Part shown: piece by piece, positions 46,620 through 58,215 of the stretch
Numbering within the stretch: position 1 is the stretch's first letter
Layout: each line of letters starts with the position of its first letter
Assembly (NCBI GenBank): GCA_014607495.2
Contig: CP053157.1
Location: 6,572,001-6,636,000, forward strand
Direction of reading: 5' to 3'
DNA length: 64,000 nucleotides
From: Carposina sasakii
Lineage: Eukaryota; Arthropoda; Insecta; Lepidoptera; Carposinidae
Made by a program: the position numbers and the translations under genes
The notes under the pieces: model-generated
The model's input: the letters and a program-made list of their open reading frames with translations, nothing else
Told to the model about the DNA's origin: nothing
Databases searched by the model: none

Positions 46620-46995
46620 TCCAATTCGAAACCTTTGGCGCGAGATATCAAGTCAGGCTAGTCGACTCTACGAACTCGCGGACGACGCACGTATCACGGA
46701 TCACATCTCGCGCAGGTTCGACAACTTTTCCTCTACATTTATAGACTGCCAGTGTCAAACTAAATTGGAACTTCTTTTGTCTAATCGAATCTCTTTTGTT
46801 TCAGATGTTTTCGATAGTGAGTTTGTTTGCTTGAGTGATTCGTACGTGTGGACTGTACCGGTTGCGGTACATGGAAATGTGAATTTTGTGTTTATGGTGT
46901 TAACTTTGAACTTTGCTCGTGCTTAAATTATTTATGTCCTAATGAAGTTTCACGTGTGAGTTGATTTCGCGAACGTTTAGTGAAAATCTCTCGCA
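46620..46995 (+). promoter_or_regulatory. Putative promoter and 5' UTR of the downstream exon
   Basis: A locally CpG-rich segment (for example 'ggcgcgagatatc', 'cgcggacgacgcacg') stands out from AT-rich surroundings just upstream of the candidate first coding exon. 'tcttttgtttcag' ends at 46804; it could be a 3' splice site (making 46805-47040 an exon) or contain an initiator-like TCAGAT. No TATA box is evident. The transcription start cannot be fixed from sequence alone. Confidence 0.35.
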
Positions 46996-47040
46996 ATGGA
47001 GACCGAGGAGCTGACCAAACTCGTCGATGGGATATACAAG
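46996..47040 (+). CDS. Candidate first coding exon (15 codons, then splice donor)
   Basis: ATG at 46996 in a favourable context (cgcaATGg) opens 15 codons reading METEELTKLVDGIYK. They end exactly before 'gtaaggca' at 47041, a good match to the insect 5' splice site (AAG|GTAAGG), phase 0. The codons are GC-rich at third positions, unlike the flanks, and the peptide is acidic/hydrophilic with no signal sequence. The upstream ~40 nt have no competing in-frame ATG. I do not recognise the protein. No partner exon is visible in the following 17 kb, so the gene would have a large first intron running off the window. The alternative is a chance short frame. Transcript data would decide. Confidence 0.42.
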
Positions 47041-47098
47041 GTAAGGCATTGGAAATTGTACAACCTTTTACTGATAAATAAATGTTCACACACTTCAC

Positions 47099-47140
47099 AA
47101 GACATTAACTTAGTCCCACATTAAGATCCATAAGTGATAT
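47099..47140 (-). repeat. SINE 3'-end fragment
   Basis: 'gacattaacttagtcccaca' + 'ttaagatcc' matches the 3' part of the split SINE at 34725-34890. Confidence 0.6.
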
Positions 47141-47653
47141 GGCAAGTACAATCTCTTATATTTGATGAATTGAATATTTACGCAGGCACTTATTTTAATC
47201 AAATAATATAACTTTTAAAGAGTTTAAAACTTATAAAATTATTAATATTTATTATAAATTTTAATATAAATTATTAATTAGTTTAAAACTTTAAAAATTT
47301 TGTTTTAAAATTATACCTAAATAAAATTACACTTAAAGTTTTACCCAGAAAGAATAATTCTGAGCCATAAACTTTTCAAACTTAAGTAGGTACATTGGCT
47401 TTATTCTTTTAAATTCAAAATAGGCAATAAAAAGGAGAGTGCCTCCGTGTCTAACTTACAAAGTAGAACGAAATGTTATGAGAGCACAGAGTAATTTGGT
47501 TTAGTTTTATTTGACTACTATAAATGTAAAACTTGCGTAACTCGGTTCAAGTATCAGGTTCTTGTTCAAATTATAGTAAAAAGTAATTTCAGTTATTCAG
47601 TGTAACATATCAACAATGACTTAAATCTATTACTTTAAAAAAAAGCCAAAACT

Positions 47654-47777
47654 GAACTTGTACATCTCAACTATACCGTAAAAATTGGTCAGAAGTGGCA
47701 CCATGTGGTTCTATCGGCCCTTGGTGCTCTGCCTACCCCATAAAGGATAGAGGCGTGATTATATGTATGTATGTATA
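47654..47777 (+). repeat. Family B 3'-end copy with (ATGT)n tail
   Basis: 'gaacttgtacatctcaacta', 'gtcagaagtggcaccatgtg', 'gcccttggtgctctgcctac' and the tail 'gtatgtatgtat'. It matches 61760-61903. Confidence 0.7.
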
Positions 47778-47940
47778 ATCCCAAAACGGGGTAGCCAAAA
47801 CTGCAGGATTACAAAGAAGATCCTACTGTCACGCATAGTATAGCGGAGCCAGGTGGGAAGGTTCAGTGAAAAACAGATACTTATGACATGCACGGAAGGA
47901 GATGCAGCTCATGTATTCTAGTGAAGCCCCGCATTAGCAG
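47777..47940 (+). repeat. Dispersed repeat family E, best copy
   Basis: The order 'cccaaaacggggtagccaaa', 'ctgcaggattac', 'gaagatcctac', 'agcggagccaggtgggaagg', 'gacatgcacggaaggagatg', 'attctagtgaagccccgc' ties together fragments at 22900-23037, 23958-24190, 38751-38902, 44949-45020, 56408-56500 and 62885-62990. No terminal repeats or coding sequence could be defined. Confidence 0.6.
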
Positions 47941-48164
47941 AGGAATTTTTTGTTAATAGTTTTAAAAAAATTACTCTAGTGTAAGCATACTTTTTTTACT
48001 ATAATCTTATATTGAATCAACTCATTCATTACTTACTTATTTATTTACTCAAAATATTTACTTATTCTAGCTCTACATCAAGTGTTTTCAAAACGTAATT
48101 TATTTTTACACTTTTAACTGTCTCTCTTTTTATCCCATCTTGTCATGTAGTAAGCCCCCTTATT

Positions 48165-48340
48165 ATCTAACTAGCAAAAGCAAAGCGATAGCGAAAATTG
48201 TACAAAAATTACTGATTGCTTGTCAAATTCGTATTACGTAAAATGAATTTCAAAGGAACTTTGACAGTTCATGGCGAATATTGTACAATTTTCGCTATCG
48301 CTTTGCTTCGGCTTTGCTATTGCTTTTACGTAATCAGGGA
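48165..48340. mobile_element. MITE-like inverted repeat, 28-bp perfect arms
   Basis: 48178-48205 (aagcaaagcgatagcgaaaa + ttgtacaa) and 48281-48308 are exact reverse complements, separated by 75 bp. The outer flanks (agcaaaagcaaag, ttgctattgcttttacg) extend the symmetry loosely. No target duplication is clear. Confidence 0.65.
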
Positions 48341-48359
48341 GAAGGTCATTGTATTGTGC

Positions 48360-48558
48360 TTTGTCCTGAATGACTGACTGATTGATGGATCCACACACAG
48401 TCTAAACTGGCTGATCTTAGAGAGCTACAAACTTAGAGGGTGTTTTCCTTTGCATGACGTAGACCTCCGATATGAAAGGGTTTCCCGAAATTCCCTCAGG
48501 AATAGGAAAAACTGGAATTCTAAAGTTGCGGACGAAGTCGTGAGCTAGTCCGCTAGTC
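48360..48558 (+). repeat. Eroded Helitron copy
   Basis: 'tgaatgactgactgatt', 'tttcccgaaattccctcagg', 'gcggacgaagtcgtgag' and 'ccgctagtc' follow the order of Lep1-like Helitron interiors and 3' ends. The 3' CTAG is at 48553-48556. Confidence 0.6.
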
Positions 48559-50458
48559 TATGTATAAGGTTTGGTTTGAGTAGGTAAATCCAATACTAGC
48601 TATGTGTATGAACAAATGTGCTAGTTGTTTTGCAAACTCTTCCTCATTGTCACCTTCTTGGACAATAGAGAATAATAAGCTATCCTCTAGGCCTTTTCCA
48701 CTAACTTCAACAACTAGCATAATTATTATGAATGTTGGGTATTCAGTTCAATATACAATAGGTATATTTTTCTAAAATTGATAATTAACAACTATTGTTA
48801 ATTTTATATGCACTATTGGTGTCTATCGCTTATTGTTTTTATAGTTTGGGTTTCTTATTATGATGATCTAGTTAGGTTTTTATTTAACCTACCTTCTCCA
48901 ATTTAATTTATTTCTTTAGTTTTCATAATTTATATCAGCAATTCCATTGGGATAGAAATAAGAAAAAAAAAAATATTTTACTCATAAAACTACGTATTGC
49001 TATTATTCTACGCCTAACCAATTTCTGGGACCACGTGCGTTAAAACACTACACATCCATCAATTTTTGTGTCATATTTATCTTACTCGGGGTCGACGCAT
49101 CAATAGATTTCATTTTCCGTTTCTGTCTTTATGTCATCCAACCCGTTGCTCACATTTCACACAATCGTCTGTTAACTTATCTTATTCTTCCTTCTTTACA
49201 TTCATTCAAATTGAATTTCTCATAAAAATACGATGTTCATCTCTTTTCTTTACATGTCCACGCCTAAACGAATACTTGTTCGAAAAATATTCATTCTTAA
49301 TTCTAAAAGTTTCAATTTTATAAATGCCAGAGTAACTATCTTAGTCCACCTGCCGTATAATGTCAAGGTCAAACGGTCAACGTGTCCACATTCCATTCGA
49401 TTTCTCCGCCCATTATTGTATTTTATATCCGAATATGTATATTTAACACCTTCCACTTTTGGAGATATTTGTATGACGTCTGATAGTTAAAGACACCAAA
49501 TTTATTGTTATTTCACCTTTCTTTTTTCTTGGTTGGATTGGTTTACCCAACGTGTTTTGTCTTTTTTTTTAGAAAATTTGATTTGTCTTTTTGTATAGCT
49601 TCAAACTTAAACTTCAGTTTTAATACGAATTCTTGTTTATATGTATTTCTTTTACGAATTTTGTATCTTAATAGTATTATTAAATACATATTTATACTTA
49701 CTCCCGGATTAGTTGCGTGTACTTATGTGTACAAGAATCACCTTTCACTTTAGATATATAGGTGAAGAATTTGTTTTAGGTAATGTGACGTGATTTTGGT
49801 GTCATTGACATTATGGGTTAAATAGATCTTTAGAAATATCTTTTTAATAGGATACGTTGACCTTTTTTAAAAAAGTTACATTATGTATTAATTACAACAT
49901 TTTTAGTAACTTATGTCCATTGGAGGAATATTAATTGAATTTAATTAAATTTTCTTATTAGTTCCTGTAAGTTTACTGCGAAATTTGGATAAACCACTAG
50001 GAGGTGTTGTTTGTATAAGTCCAGTAAAGATGGTTGATATATTTGAAAATTATTCACAAAACCGAAAATTATTGCAAAGCTTTTTGGAATATCAGAATAT
50101 AAAGGAAATTTGCGTCTTGTTATTTATAAGAACCGTTGCCTCGTCAGTAAATTGTATTTAATTACCGACTTGTTAATTAAACTCCCAGTACCATAGATTA
50201 CGGTTAAGGAACATCTTGTAGATATTAATTTGAGACATTCATTATTTCCCTGTTTTGATGAAGGTTTTATCAAGGTATAATGTTATTTGTATTAAATAAA
50301 CAAGCTTCTTTAATATTATTTTCACAAAGATTTCTATATACCTATATTTCTATTACATTACAATTTCAGTATAGATAAAAATTATAAGCTTGCTCTTACA
50401 AGTTTTAGTCTTGTTGATTCATATACATATGTCTACATATGTAGGTACTTTAAAATAA

Positions 50459-50677
50459 TCTATATACTAATAATAAAATTGTAACGGATCGATGTTTGTG
50501 CACGCTAATCTCAGAAACGACTGGACCGATTTCGATGCAGTTTTCAGGATTATATTGTGACAGGTCCCACTTAACATATAGGCTACTTTTTATCCCGGGA
50601 AAATGTTTTATACCGGATAATTTCGACATATTATTTTTTCTGCAGTCTACGCGGATGGAGTCGCGGGCGTCCACTAG
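50459..50677 (+). mobile_element. Short complete Helitron (Lep1-like)
   Basis: A|TC at 50459 ('tctatatactaataataaaa'), 3' hairpin segment 'acgcggatggagtcgcgggc', CTAG at 50674-50677, then T. The interior 'acaggtcccacttaacatat' and 'tttatcccgggaaaatgttt' equal the 3' half of the Helitron at 5249-6223, without its tandem array. Only 219 bp, non-coding. Confidence 0.85.
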
Positions 50678-51191
50678 TCGTAAATAAAAATTATATCTAG
50701 GTCCAATAACATAAATTACTTAATCACGATATATAAAAAAAAGTTTCCAATTGACCAAAACAATGACCTTACAACTACCTACTCTTGCTGTGCGTACATC
50801 TTAATAACAATAAATATCAAACAAGGGGGAAACCAGAACACGTTTTAATTAAAAATTATTATAATAAAGTACGTGACGGTCGTAAATATTCCCACGTTTT
50901 TTGTTTTTAGTCCAAACAGATAACGAGGAAAAGGAAGATTTGAAGTTTTTGACATCACCGCACTTTGCTATCTTTATGAAGTTAGGCTAAAAGGTAGATA
51001 AAGGAAGTTAGGGCCAAGTTAGTAGACGTCTTTGGTCTTTGAGTAAAACTTATAAATTATTTTACTAGCATCAGCCAAGAGGGTGTTATTACAAAACTGC
51101 GTTTAAATATATTATAGTATATATGTGTTACTCTATGTCTATGTATTAATTTAAAAAATAAACATACCTTACTTGACAATATAATATATAT

Positions 51192-51520
51192 AGGGGTGAT
51201 AGTCCAGTGGTTAAGACGTGCACCTTCCAAGCGGGAGGCGTAAGTTCGATCCCAGTCACGGGCCTGTACAGATTGTAATGTTGCAAAATTGTCACTTAAC
51301 TCGTGCCTCGGAAAGCACGTAAAACCGTTGGTCCTGCGCCTGATCTCTCTCCGGTCGTGTCGGCTTACCGTCCCATCGGACTATGAGAGTGAGGGAATAG
51401 AGAGTGCATCTGTGTTTGCGCACACACTTGTGCACTATAATATCTCCTGCGTACCTGGCCAATCTCCGTAGAGATTAGTCGCCTTGACCGAAATACGGTC
51501 GGAGATCATCATATATGAGG
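51192..51520 (+). mobile_element. tRNA-derived SINE, near-complete
   Basis: The head 'ggggtgatagtccagtggtt' (A-box) and 'gtaagttcgatcccagtcac' (B-box) are followed by a body I recognise as shared by lepidopteran SINEs ('cgtgcctcggaaagcacgta', 'aaccgttggtcctgcgcctg', 'tcccatcggactatgagagt') and a 3' end 'ggagatcatcat'. It would be transcribed by RNA polymerase III. The 60-codon frame inside is not a gene. Confidence 0.85.
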
Positions 51521-53843
51521 TATAGGTAGAATAATAAGTTTTCTCCGGTCCCAAAAGCGCTATAAAAGAGCTTTTTGTCAACATTAACATCACACTACTA
51601 ACTTGGTTTCGGCTAGAGCGATGTCTAACATCTAAAACCCCTTAAAATAAGACCAACGGACATAAAACCTCCAATATTTTCTACGTTTCACTCACGAATA
51701 TACGACGAATTGTTAGTAATAATATTGTGTGTGCGTGAAAAACATTAACACGTCTTAGAACAAACTGTTTTCACTTTTCAACACTTTCTTGTTTTCTAGT
51801 AGGTAGTCATTACAGTTTCAATTTATCAGCCTGTGAAATAAATAAACTCCTATCAATTTTCTCATATATATCAAACAATAGAAGAATCTTTAATTTTAAA
51901 AGTTACACAAAAGTACCAGATAAAAAATAAATTGTCTACACTTTGTTACTATGCAAAAATACAAGTTTGAGTCTTTATCTGATCTATGTTAAGTTGTAAA
52001 ATTCTAGTGTTTTATATTTTACATTGTTTCATTAAATTATAGTAAATAATTTTACAGTAAGATTTAAAAAACTACATCGACTCAATCATTCATCCCCTAA
52101 AAACGTAAAAGCCACGCGCGTAACAAAACGAAGGGTGGGATCGCTTGCGAGACGCAAGGCATTTGTCTTTGAGATATCATGCCTTTCTGTAACTGATACA
52201 TATAACCATCGGTTTCCGACCTTCCATCCTAGCCTGGGATCAAAGGAAATTGGATATTTCGGAGGTCAAAGTTTACTGGTCATGCGCACATCCATTTATT
52301 CAAGGGAATCTATTTAGAACGCTAGCGATTGTAATTGTATTATTCCATGGAAGAATTATTGTTATAGCTATTGCAGTTCATAATTATACTGTAAATTGAT
52401 TTTTTAAAAGAATTACAATTATTCCATTAAACCGGACTTGGCGCCCTTTAGACTATTTATATACGTTTTAGCTTCTATTAATAAACACTTATCTATTTCA
52501 CTTTTATTAGACATAGCTACAACAATATATACACTACACTGCATAGATAGTACCTATGGGCGTGCACGGCTTAGTATTCCATTCTTTACATTAAAATGTA
52601 ATATAATTTAAATTTAAAATTTAAATATAAATCCATTAAAAGTTCAAGCAACACAATGCAACGTTATATTTTCAGTGTTCGTAAATTTTAATATGCAATG
52701 TTTAAAAAACTTTAATACAATCAAAGCTCTTAAAATTACTGGCATCCGAATATCCCCCCTGGCTCTCACAATAAGATTCCCTCGCGACATTTAACCCGCC
52801 TAATGTGAATTTTCGTCGTTACGCGCCGTCTGTTTGTCCGTGCTGCGTGTGTTGCGTGATTCCTCGGGCCAATAATACAGATTGCTTTGAGAATACACCC
52901 TCCAGAACTTGGTTACCAAGATACACGAAGTACAATTTTTTTGCTGAAGCGAGAGATCAATGAACTTTAATAAGCAACAAAGTATATGATTATGAATGAA
53001 TTTACGCATGTACGGATGAGAGATTGAACTTTATACGCTGAAATGAACTTATTTTTTTCGTTACTTTACGAATACTTCAACCCCATAAAATTGACTAGGA
53101 AAATAACTCAATGGACACAGGTAACGTTAGGAATGGTCAACTAAATTATTATATCGTCTTGGTCATCAAAGTAAAGGTGCACTATCCTATCCCCGTATGA
53201 AAACGTCAACCATTGTTATTTCAATGGGCGTACTACGATTTTCTCGAAGCTTCGCTACGAATGGACTTTGTTTAGAAAAAACAGATTATTCGAGAAAATT
53301 GCTCAGCAGAGGAAAACAAGGTACCTACTTATTTTTAACTTCATTGCAGCTTATTCATAAGTAGTTTTAATTTGAAAATACCACCAATTCATAATTTCAT
53401 CACAAAAATAATACTAAAGTAGACGACAACATTACCTATTTGCTAAGCACAATAATTTCTTTAGATATTATATATGTGGGTGCAGAATAAAACCGATGCA
53501 CCCAAAATATATAGATAAATGCCACAAACATTTATACAGGACTTTTGTACTATTAACCAAGGCAGTCTGTCTGGTCGAACCGGTCGTCAATGTAATTGTG
53601 TCTAATTGACTTAGCGCCCCTATATAAAATTTAACATAAAGAAAGGAAGAAGGGTAGTAGTTAAATACATTACTAGTGTTAGTTACCTAATACTTTATAT
53701 GATAAAGTCTTTCTAAATGATCTTGATAGAAATGCGAATACCAAAGCGCTGAAAGTCTAATTTTTTCGCTGAAAATATCTAGTTGATATTTAGACGGTCT
53801 CTCTTTGACGATATTTGATTAAAAGCTGACTCTGCTTCTGATT
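51521..53843. other. Gene-free stretch
   Basis: No supported gene. The segments around 52090-52320 and 52740-53010 are less AT-rich but show no domain or splice structure. Confidence 0.4.
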
Positions 53844-54395
53844 TTAGGGTTCCGTACGTCTGAATACAAAAACGGAACCCTTATGATCACTCGTGTGTCT
53901 GTCCGTCCGTCGCTTACAGTCAATTATTTCCGAATCTATTAGACCGTACACATATCAATTCCTGTGACCCAAACACAGAGGTGTGACGTGAGCAGATGAA
54001 ATCTGTATATGGGGGGGTCAAAGAAAATTAAAAAAAAAAAATTCTGAAAACTGCATCGTGTGGCATATCAAATGAAAGGTCTTGTTGAGAAGATCTTAAA
54101 TGTATTTTTTTGTAATTTTAAAATAAATAGTTTCCAAGTTATTCAAGAAAATAGACGAAAATTGACCATTCCTTATCTCCGAAACTACTGAACCTATTTT
54201 GAAAAATACAGAAATTAGTTTTCTCCTTATAGATTATAGGAAAACCTATAAGAAGTCCATGATATTAAAATAACATGGTAAATCACTCAATATTGTGCGT
54301 ACCAACTTTTTGTCAGATTTAAAAAAACATGATAGGTAACATCGTACGGAACCCTCTTCACGCGAGTTCAACTCGCACTTGTCGGCTTTTTTTTT
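53844..54395 (+). mobile_element. Non-autonomous element with 'gggttccgta' ends
   Basis: It starts 'ttagggttccgtacgtctga' and ends 'cgtacggaaccctcttcacg' + 'actcgcacttgtcggc'. The interior has 'gtgtctgtccgtccgtcg' and 'atcaaatgaaaggtcttgtt'. This ~550-bp repeat is widespread in Lepidoptera as I recall; its superfamily is not evident here. Fragments are at 58121-58215 and 9386-9425. Confidence 0.65.
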
Positions 54396-56088
54396 CGTGA
54401 TCCTGCACTTATTGCTACCCCATTTATAGAACACATCTGTGCGTAGGTATATGATTGTAATAATAAATTTGAAATTCCTTGAAGTTGAAACAGAGTTCAA
54501 AGATTGGCCACTGGAATGAAGAAGTTTGTATTGTATTCTCTATATGGCTACTATCTGGTTGCTCCACTACATGAGCTATCTCCCTGGTATGCACCGTCAA
54601 CATCCACAAGTTGTCTATTCATATTCAAATGAGTACGATTTTCTCCAGGGATCGCCCGCTCTAGACTCGGAATGCAAGTGTGTTTGGAAAATAAGATATC
54701 TTGTACTGTTCCTAGTACAAGTGCATTCTATTTTGCATTTACATAGTAATACAGAACTGAAATTTCAACTCAACGTTGTGTTTTTTTTTTAGAGTATTTT
54801 TATACAAAGACTTGGTATGTGGCTATAGTAAAAATACAAAATGAGTATGCAGTTGTACTACTTATCAAGTATTCTATTTACATTGCGGTTAGGGCATTAA
54901 ATCGTTATAATTATGAAGTATTATGGGTTTCAAACTGCAAAGCTTTTGTCACAATATCATTAAAACCCTGTATCAGTAACTTCTGAAACATAGCTATAAG
55001 TATATTATAAATAAATGAATAGTGAAAACGTTACAATAATCCCTGTAAAGAAAAGCACACCATGCCTTTTAATCTTAACCAATGTCAAGTAAAATTTACA
55101 ATATCTTAAGCTAGACTGATGGTTCTAACCCCATAGATATTAATCGTTATATCTCTCTAATAATATATCATAGCTGACACTATGGGGACCATGGCATCAA
55201 TAAAACTATACGGCACCCTTCAGATAAGGCGTGATGATGCATAGCTTTTGGCTAAAATGTTATGAATCATTTTAGTGGTGAAAATAATATTTGATGAGTG
55301 AAAAATATGAAAAGTCTATCTACTTTTTATCTATCTACCTAAAATGCAAGATTTTATCTGTTTGATATTGCCGAAAATAACGAAATCTTACACTTGAAAA
55401 AATCGCTTCAAAATGGTATGTACAAATCTACCTAAATGTTATTGCAATACTTATATAAGTTGTCTAGTCCGTTTCTAAACGTAGAGAATTATAAAAGGAG
55501 TTATTATATTAGTGTTATTAGTAGGTACTAGGCTTAATATGTAGGTAAACATTTAATTTCATAAATCTTACTCATCCAGTATAAAATCGTTCATGAAGAT
55601 CTTTCGATCTACCATAATAAAGTTATTATAAAAATATAAAAGGATTACACACACGACAAAGGCACGTTTACCGCAGATTTCATAGCATTATTCATAATTT
55701 CACATGACTCCGCGTTTTATGCGATCCCAGAGAAAATAAACCTATCAATATAAAACACCATCGTAAAACATTGAAGCAGATATCTAGGTCGGGAATACGG
55801 AGGGGTTATAAAATAAAATTTGTCTTGCGGGTCGCATACGTATTTAGTTTGGGCGTATTCGTATTCGTCGAAACACATTTTTTCAGGAGGAAATTGGCTC
55901 GCGCTGAAGCCGTTCAAAATACATCTACTTATGGATATTAAATTCATCCGGCAGTTATTAGGGGCGAATGCTGTGTCGGTACGAAATGAGTTTTGGATAA
56001 AATGAGTTAGTATTCTTTGCAACGGAATTATTTTATCAACTTTTCTTTGGTACATTTAATAATCTGATATTAGATTTTATTACAGTAA

Positions 56089-56326
56089 CTAGTGGACGCC
56101 CGCGACTTCGTCCGCGTGGACTGCAGAAAAAACAAAATGTCGAAATTATCCGGGATAAAAATATTTTCCTGGAATAAAAAGTAGCCTATGTGTTAATCCA
56201 GGATGTCAGCTAACTCCATACCAAATTTTATTAAAATCGATCAAGCCGTTTTTACGCGAAAGAGTAACAAACATCCATCCATCCATCCATACTCACAAAC
56301 TTTCGCGTTTATAATATTAAGTAGGA
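56089..56326 (-). mobile_element. Complete Helitron (Lep1-like), minus strand
   Basis: On the minus strand it starts A|TC at 56326 ('tcctacttaatattataaac'), contains an (ATGG)n microsatellite (catccatccatccatccat on the plus strand), and ends with 'cacgcggacgaagtcgcggg' + 'cgtccaCTAG' at 56089, followed by T. It carries the microsatellite described for Lep1-type elements. Confidence 0.85.
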
Positions 56327-56407
56327 TCTAAGGCTTTTGTATTCAAAAATAAAGAATTTCAGATATTAGATTAGATTAACATCTGATTCCGCCATAAATA
56401 TCAGAAT

Positions 56408-56500
56408 TTCTGTGAATCCCGCTATGCTAAACGTGGCTGTCATCTCCTTCACGATCTTGTAGTTACTGAATACCCCAGTTTTGGGAGCACAGTCGATTGC
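56408..56500 (-). repeat. Family E fragment next to MITE D
   Basis: 'gctatgctaaacgtggctgt', 'ctccttcacgatcttgtag' and 'taccccagttttgggag' match family E in reverse. MITE D starts 19 bp further on. Confidence 0.55.
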
Positions 56501-56518
56501 ATATGTTATGTATACCTA

Positions 56519-56906
56519 CAGGATGATTTTTGGTCGTCAACGTTCCCGAAAACTATGGAATCTCCTCATCATCACGATCATTTTTCTCCATGGAAGCATA
56601 CCTGTGAAGTGTCTGGTTTCCAAGATATTAGGGTCCAAAGTTGAGTAAATAGACTGCATTTTTCTGCATAAATGCACATAGACGCGCGTAGCAAGAATTT
56701 TTCATGAGAAATAATTAATATTTGTCTATAAAAAAACTAACATAAACATTATAAATTAGATACTATAACTAGACACTATAAATTTCGGCCAAAAAAATTT
56801 TCAAAAAAATTAAAGTTTTTTCCCAGCATTTTTTTGGCATAAACTTACTTTATTTAATGTATTGAGTACGTACCCTTCGGTAAGGTTGGCCACGAAAAAA
56901 TTCATG
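56519..56906 (+). mobile_element. MITE family D, copy 3
   Basis: 'caggatgatttttggtcgtc' to 'gttggccacgaaaaaattca'. It has a short internal duplication near 56745-56780 ('actataa' / 'gacactataaattt'). The right terminal CATCCTG is degraded. Confidence 0.72.
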
Positions 56907-57615
56907 TTATGTCAAATATTAGATAACAATTAGTCACATAAGTTTTTGTCTAAAACTACAGCTTACATAGGTACCGATGATATGATTTCATCGAAGCCGT
57001 AACTACTCTTTAATAAATTCCAGCAAATTTTCTTTTAAACAAATCGCAAACTAATACACCCGACTAGCCACACGAAACTACCCAGCTGGTGTTCCACAAA
57101 ATAATATAAAACAGAGCGGCAGATCGGATCAGTAGCGATCGTTCCAGATTCAACAAAACGAAGGAACGCTTGGGGCGATCGACACCCCGGTACAAACACT
57201 ACATTCTCGTATAAAGAGGTTTTTATTTTTGCTTTCCCTTTTGGTAAACGCGATTCCAAAAGAGTATTTATCAGATTTTTCGTAATAAATAGAAAAAATT
57301 CTTTTATATTTTGGTAACTTACTCGTAAATAATAAGTTGAATTTAGATTCTCTCTTTTAAAGTTGATTAAAAAGGGTTGACTTTTGAAGGTGTCTATGTT
57401 ATTTATGTTATGTTAGTTATGGTGTTAATTTACCTAAACCGCTTATTTATTTTAATAGTAGGTACCAGTAGTACATCTACTTGCTGATAAAGAGGAACAC
57501 GTAATTCATGCTCCCGATCCGCGGTGCTCACGTAGCGTTTTTTAATCTTGTTAAAAAGTCGGACAAAATAAACTCCCCATTAAAAGAATTTCCTACTAAG
57601 CTGTTTTCAACATAC

Positions 57616-57985
57616 TAGCTTAAATGCATGCCACATTCGTTAAATAGGATTAGAAATGAGTTTTCAACTCAAATGTTGAATGTAGATTGCTTATTCTGAT
57701 AAGTATTTAAATCCACTTAACCATGATAAATGAAAAGATGATTTTTATTGAAAACTAGTGGACGCCCGCGACTTTTTCAACTGGGAAAATATTTTTTACC
57801 GGTTTAATTGAGTAGCTTAAATGCATGACACATTCGTTAAATAGGATTACAAACTTTTCCTGAGTTTTCAACTCAAAGTTTAGTGGGCTGAATGTAGATT
57901 GCTTTTTCTGATACGCAGCGCACGCAACGAAAGTATTTAAATCCATTTTCCTCTTATTCTTCGTCCCTACCATGATAAATGAAAG
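57616..57985 (+). repeat. Direct duplication (~150 bp) with a Helitron end between copies
   Basis: Copy 1 (57616-57742) and copy 2 (57811-57985) share 'tagcttaaatgcatg', 'cacattcgttaaatagga', 'gagttttcaactcaaa', 'gaatgtagattgct' and 'accatgataaatgaaa'. Copy 2 keeps extra segments missing from copy 1. Between them lies a Helitron 3' end. Confidence 0.7.
57755..57800 (-). repeat. Truncated Helitron 3' end
   Basis: 'ctagtggacgcccgcgact' followed by 'tgggaaaatattttttaccg' matches the 3' end and subterminal region of Lep1-like Helitrons; part of the hairpin and the rest of the element are missing. Confidence 0.6.
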
Positions 57986-58120
57986 CCTTCCTCGATAAAT
58001 GATTTTCGACCCAGTATTCCGGAGAAAATAACCTTTAACATTTAACGTTAAATTATTCTTCTTCATTCAATTTTACCTACTGTATAACACAAGTTATCTC
58101 TGGAAAAAACTTTGACTACT

Positions 58121-58215
58121 TTTTAGTGTTCCGTAGCCAAATGGCAAAAATACAGAACCCTTACAGATTCGTCTATCTGTCTGTCCGTCCGTCCGTATGT
58201 CATAGCCACTTTATT
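58121..58215 (+). repeat. 'gggttccgta' element, 5' fragment
   Basis: 'tagtgttccgtagcc', 'acagaacccttacag' and 'ctgtctgtccgtccgtccg' match the first ~90 bp of 53844-54395. Confidence 0.6.

Noticed and set aside
51192..51270. tRNA gene (A-box and B-box present)
   Set aside because: Acceptor stem does not pair and the sequence runs on into a SINE body; the same logic rejects tRNA genes at 8093-8160 and at the split locus 34862-37304.
55717..56055. 112-codon minus-strand open frame
   Set aside because: Begins right beside a Helitron, shows no family motif, and an overlapping plus-strand frame is equally open; more likely non-coding DNA of moderate GC.
57035..57259. 74-codon minus-strand frame as a LINE reverse-transcriptase C-terminal relic
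   Set aside because: Neither strand gave a convincing match to known LINE motifs.
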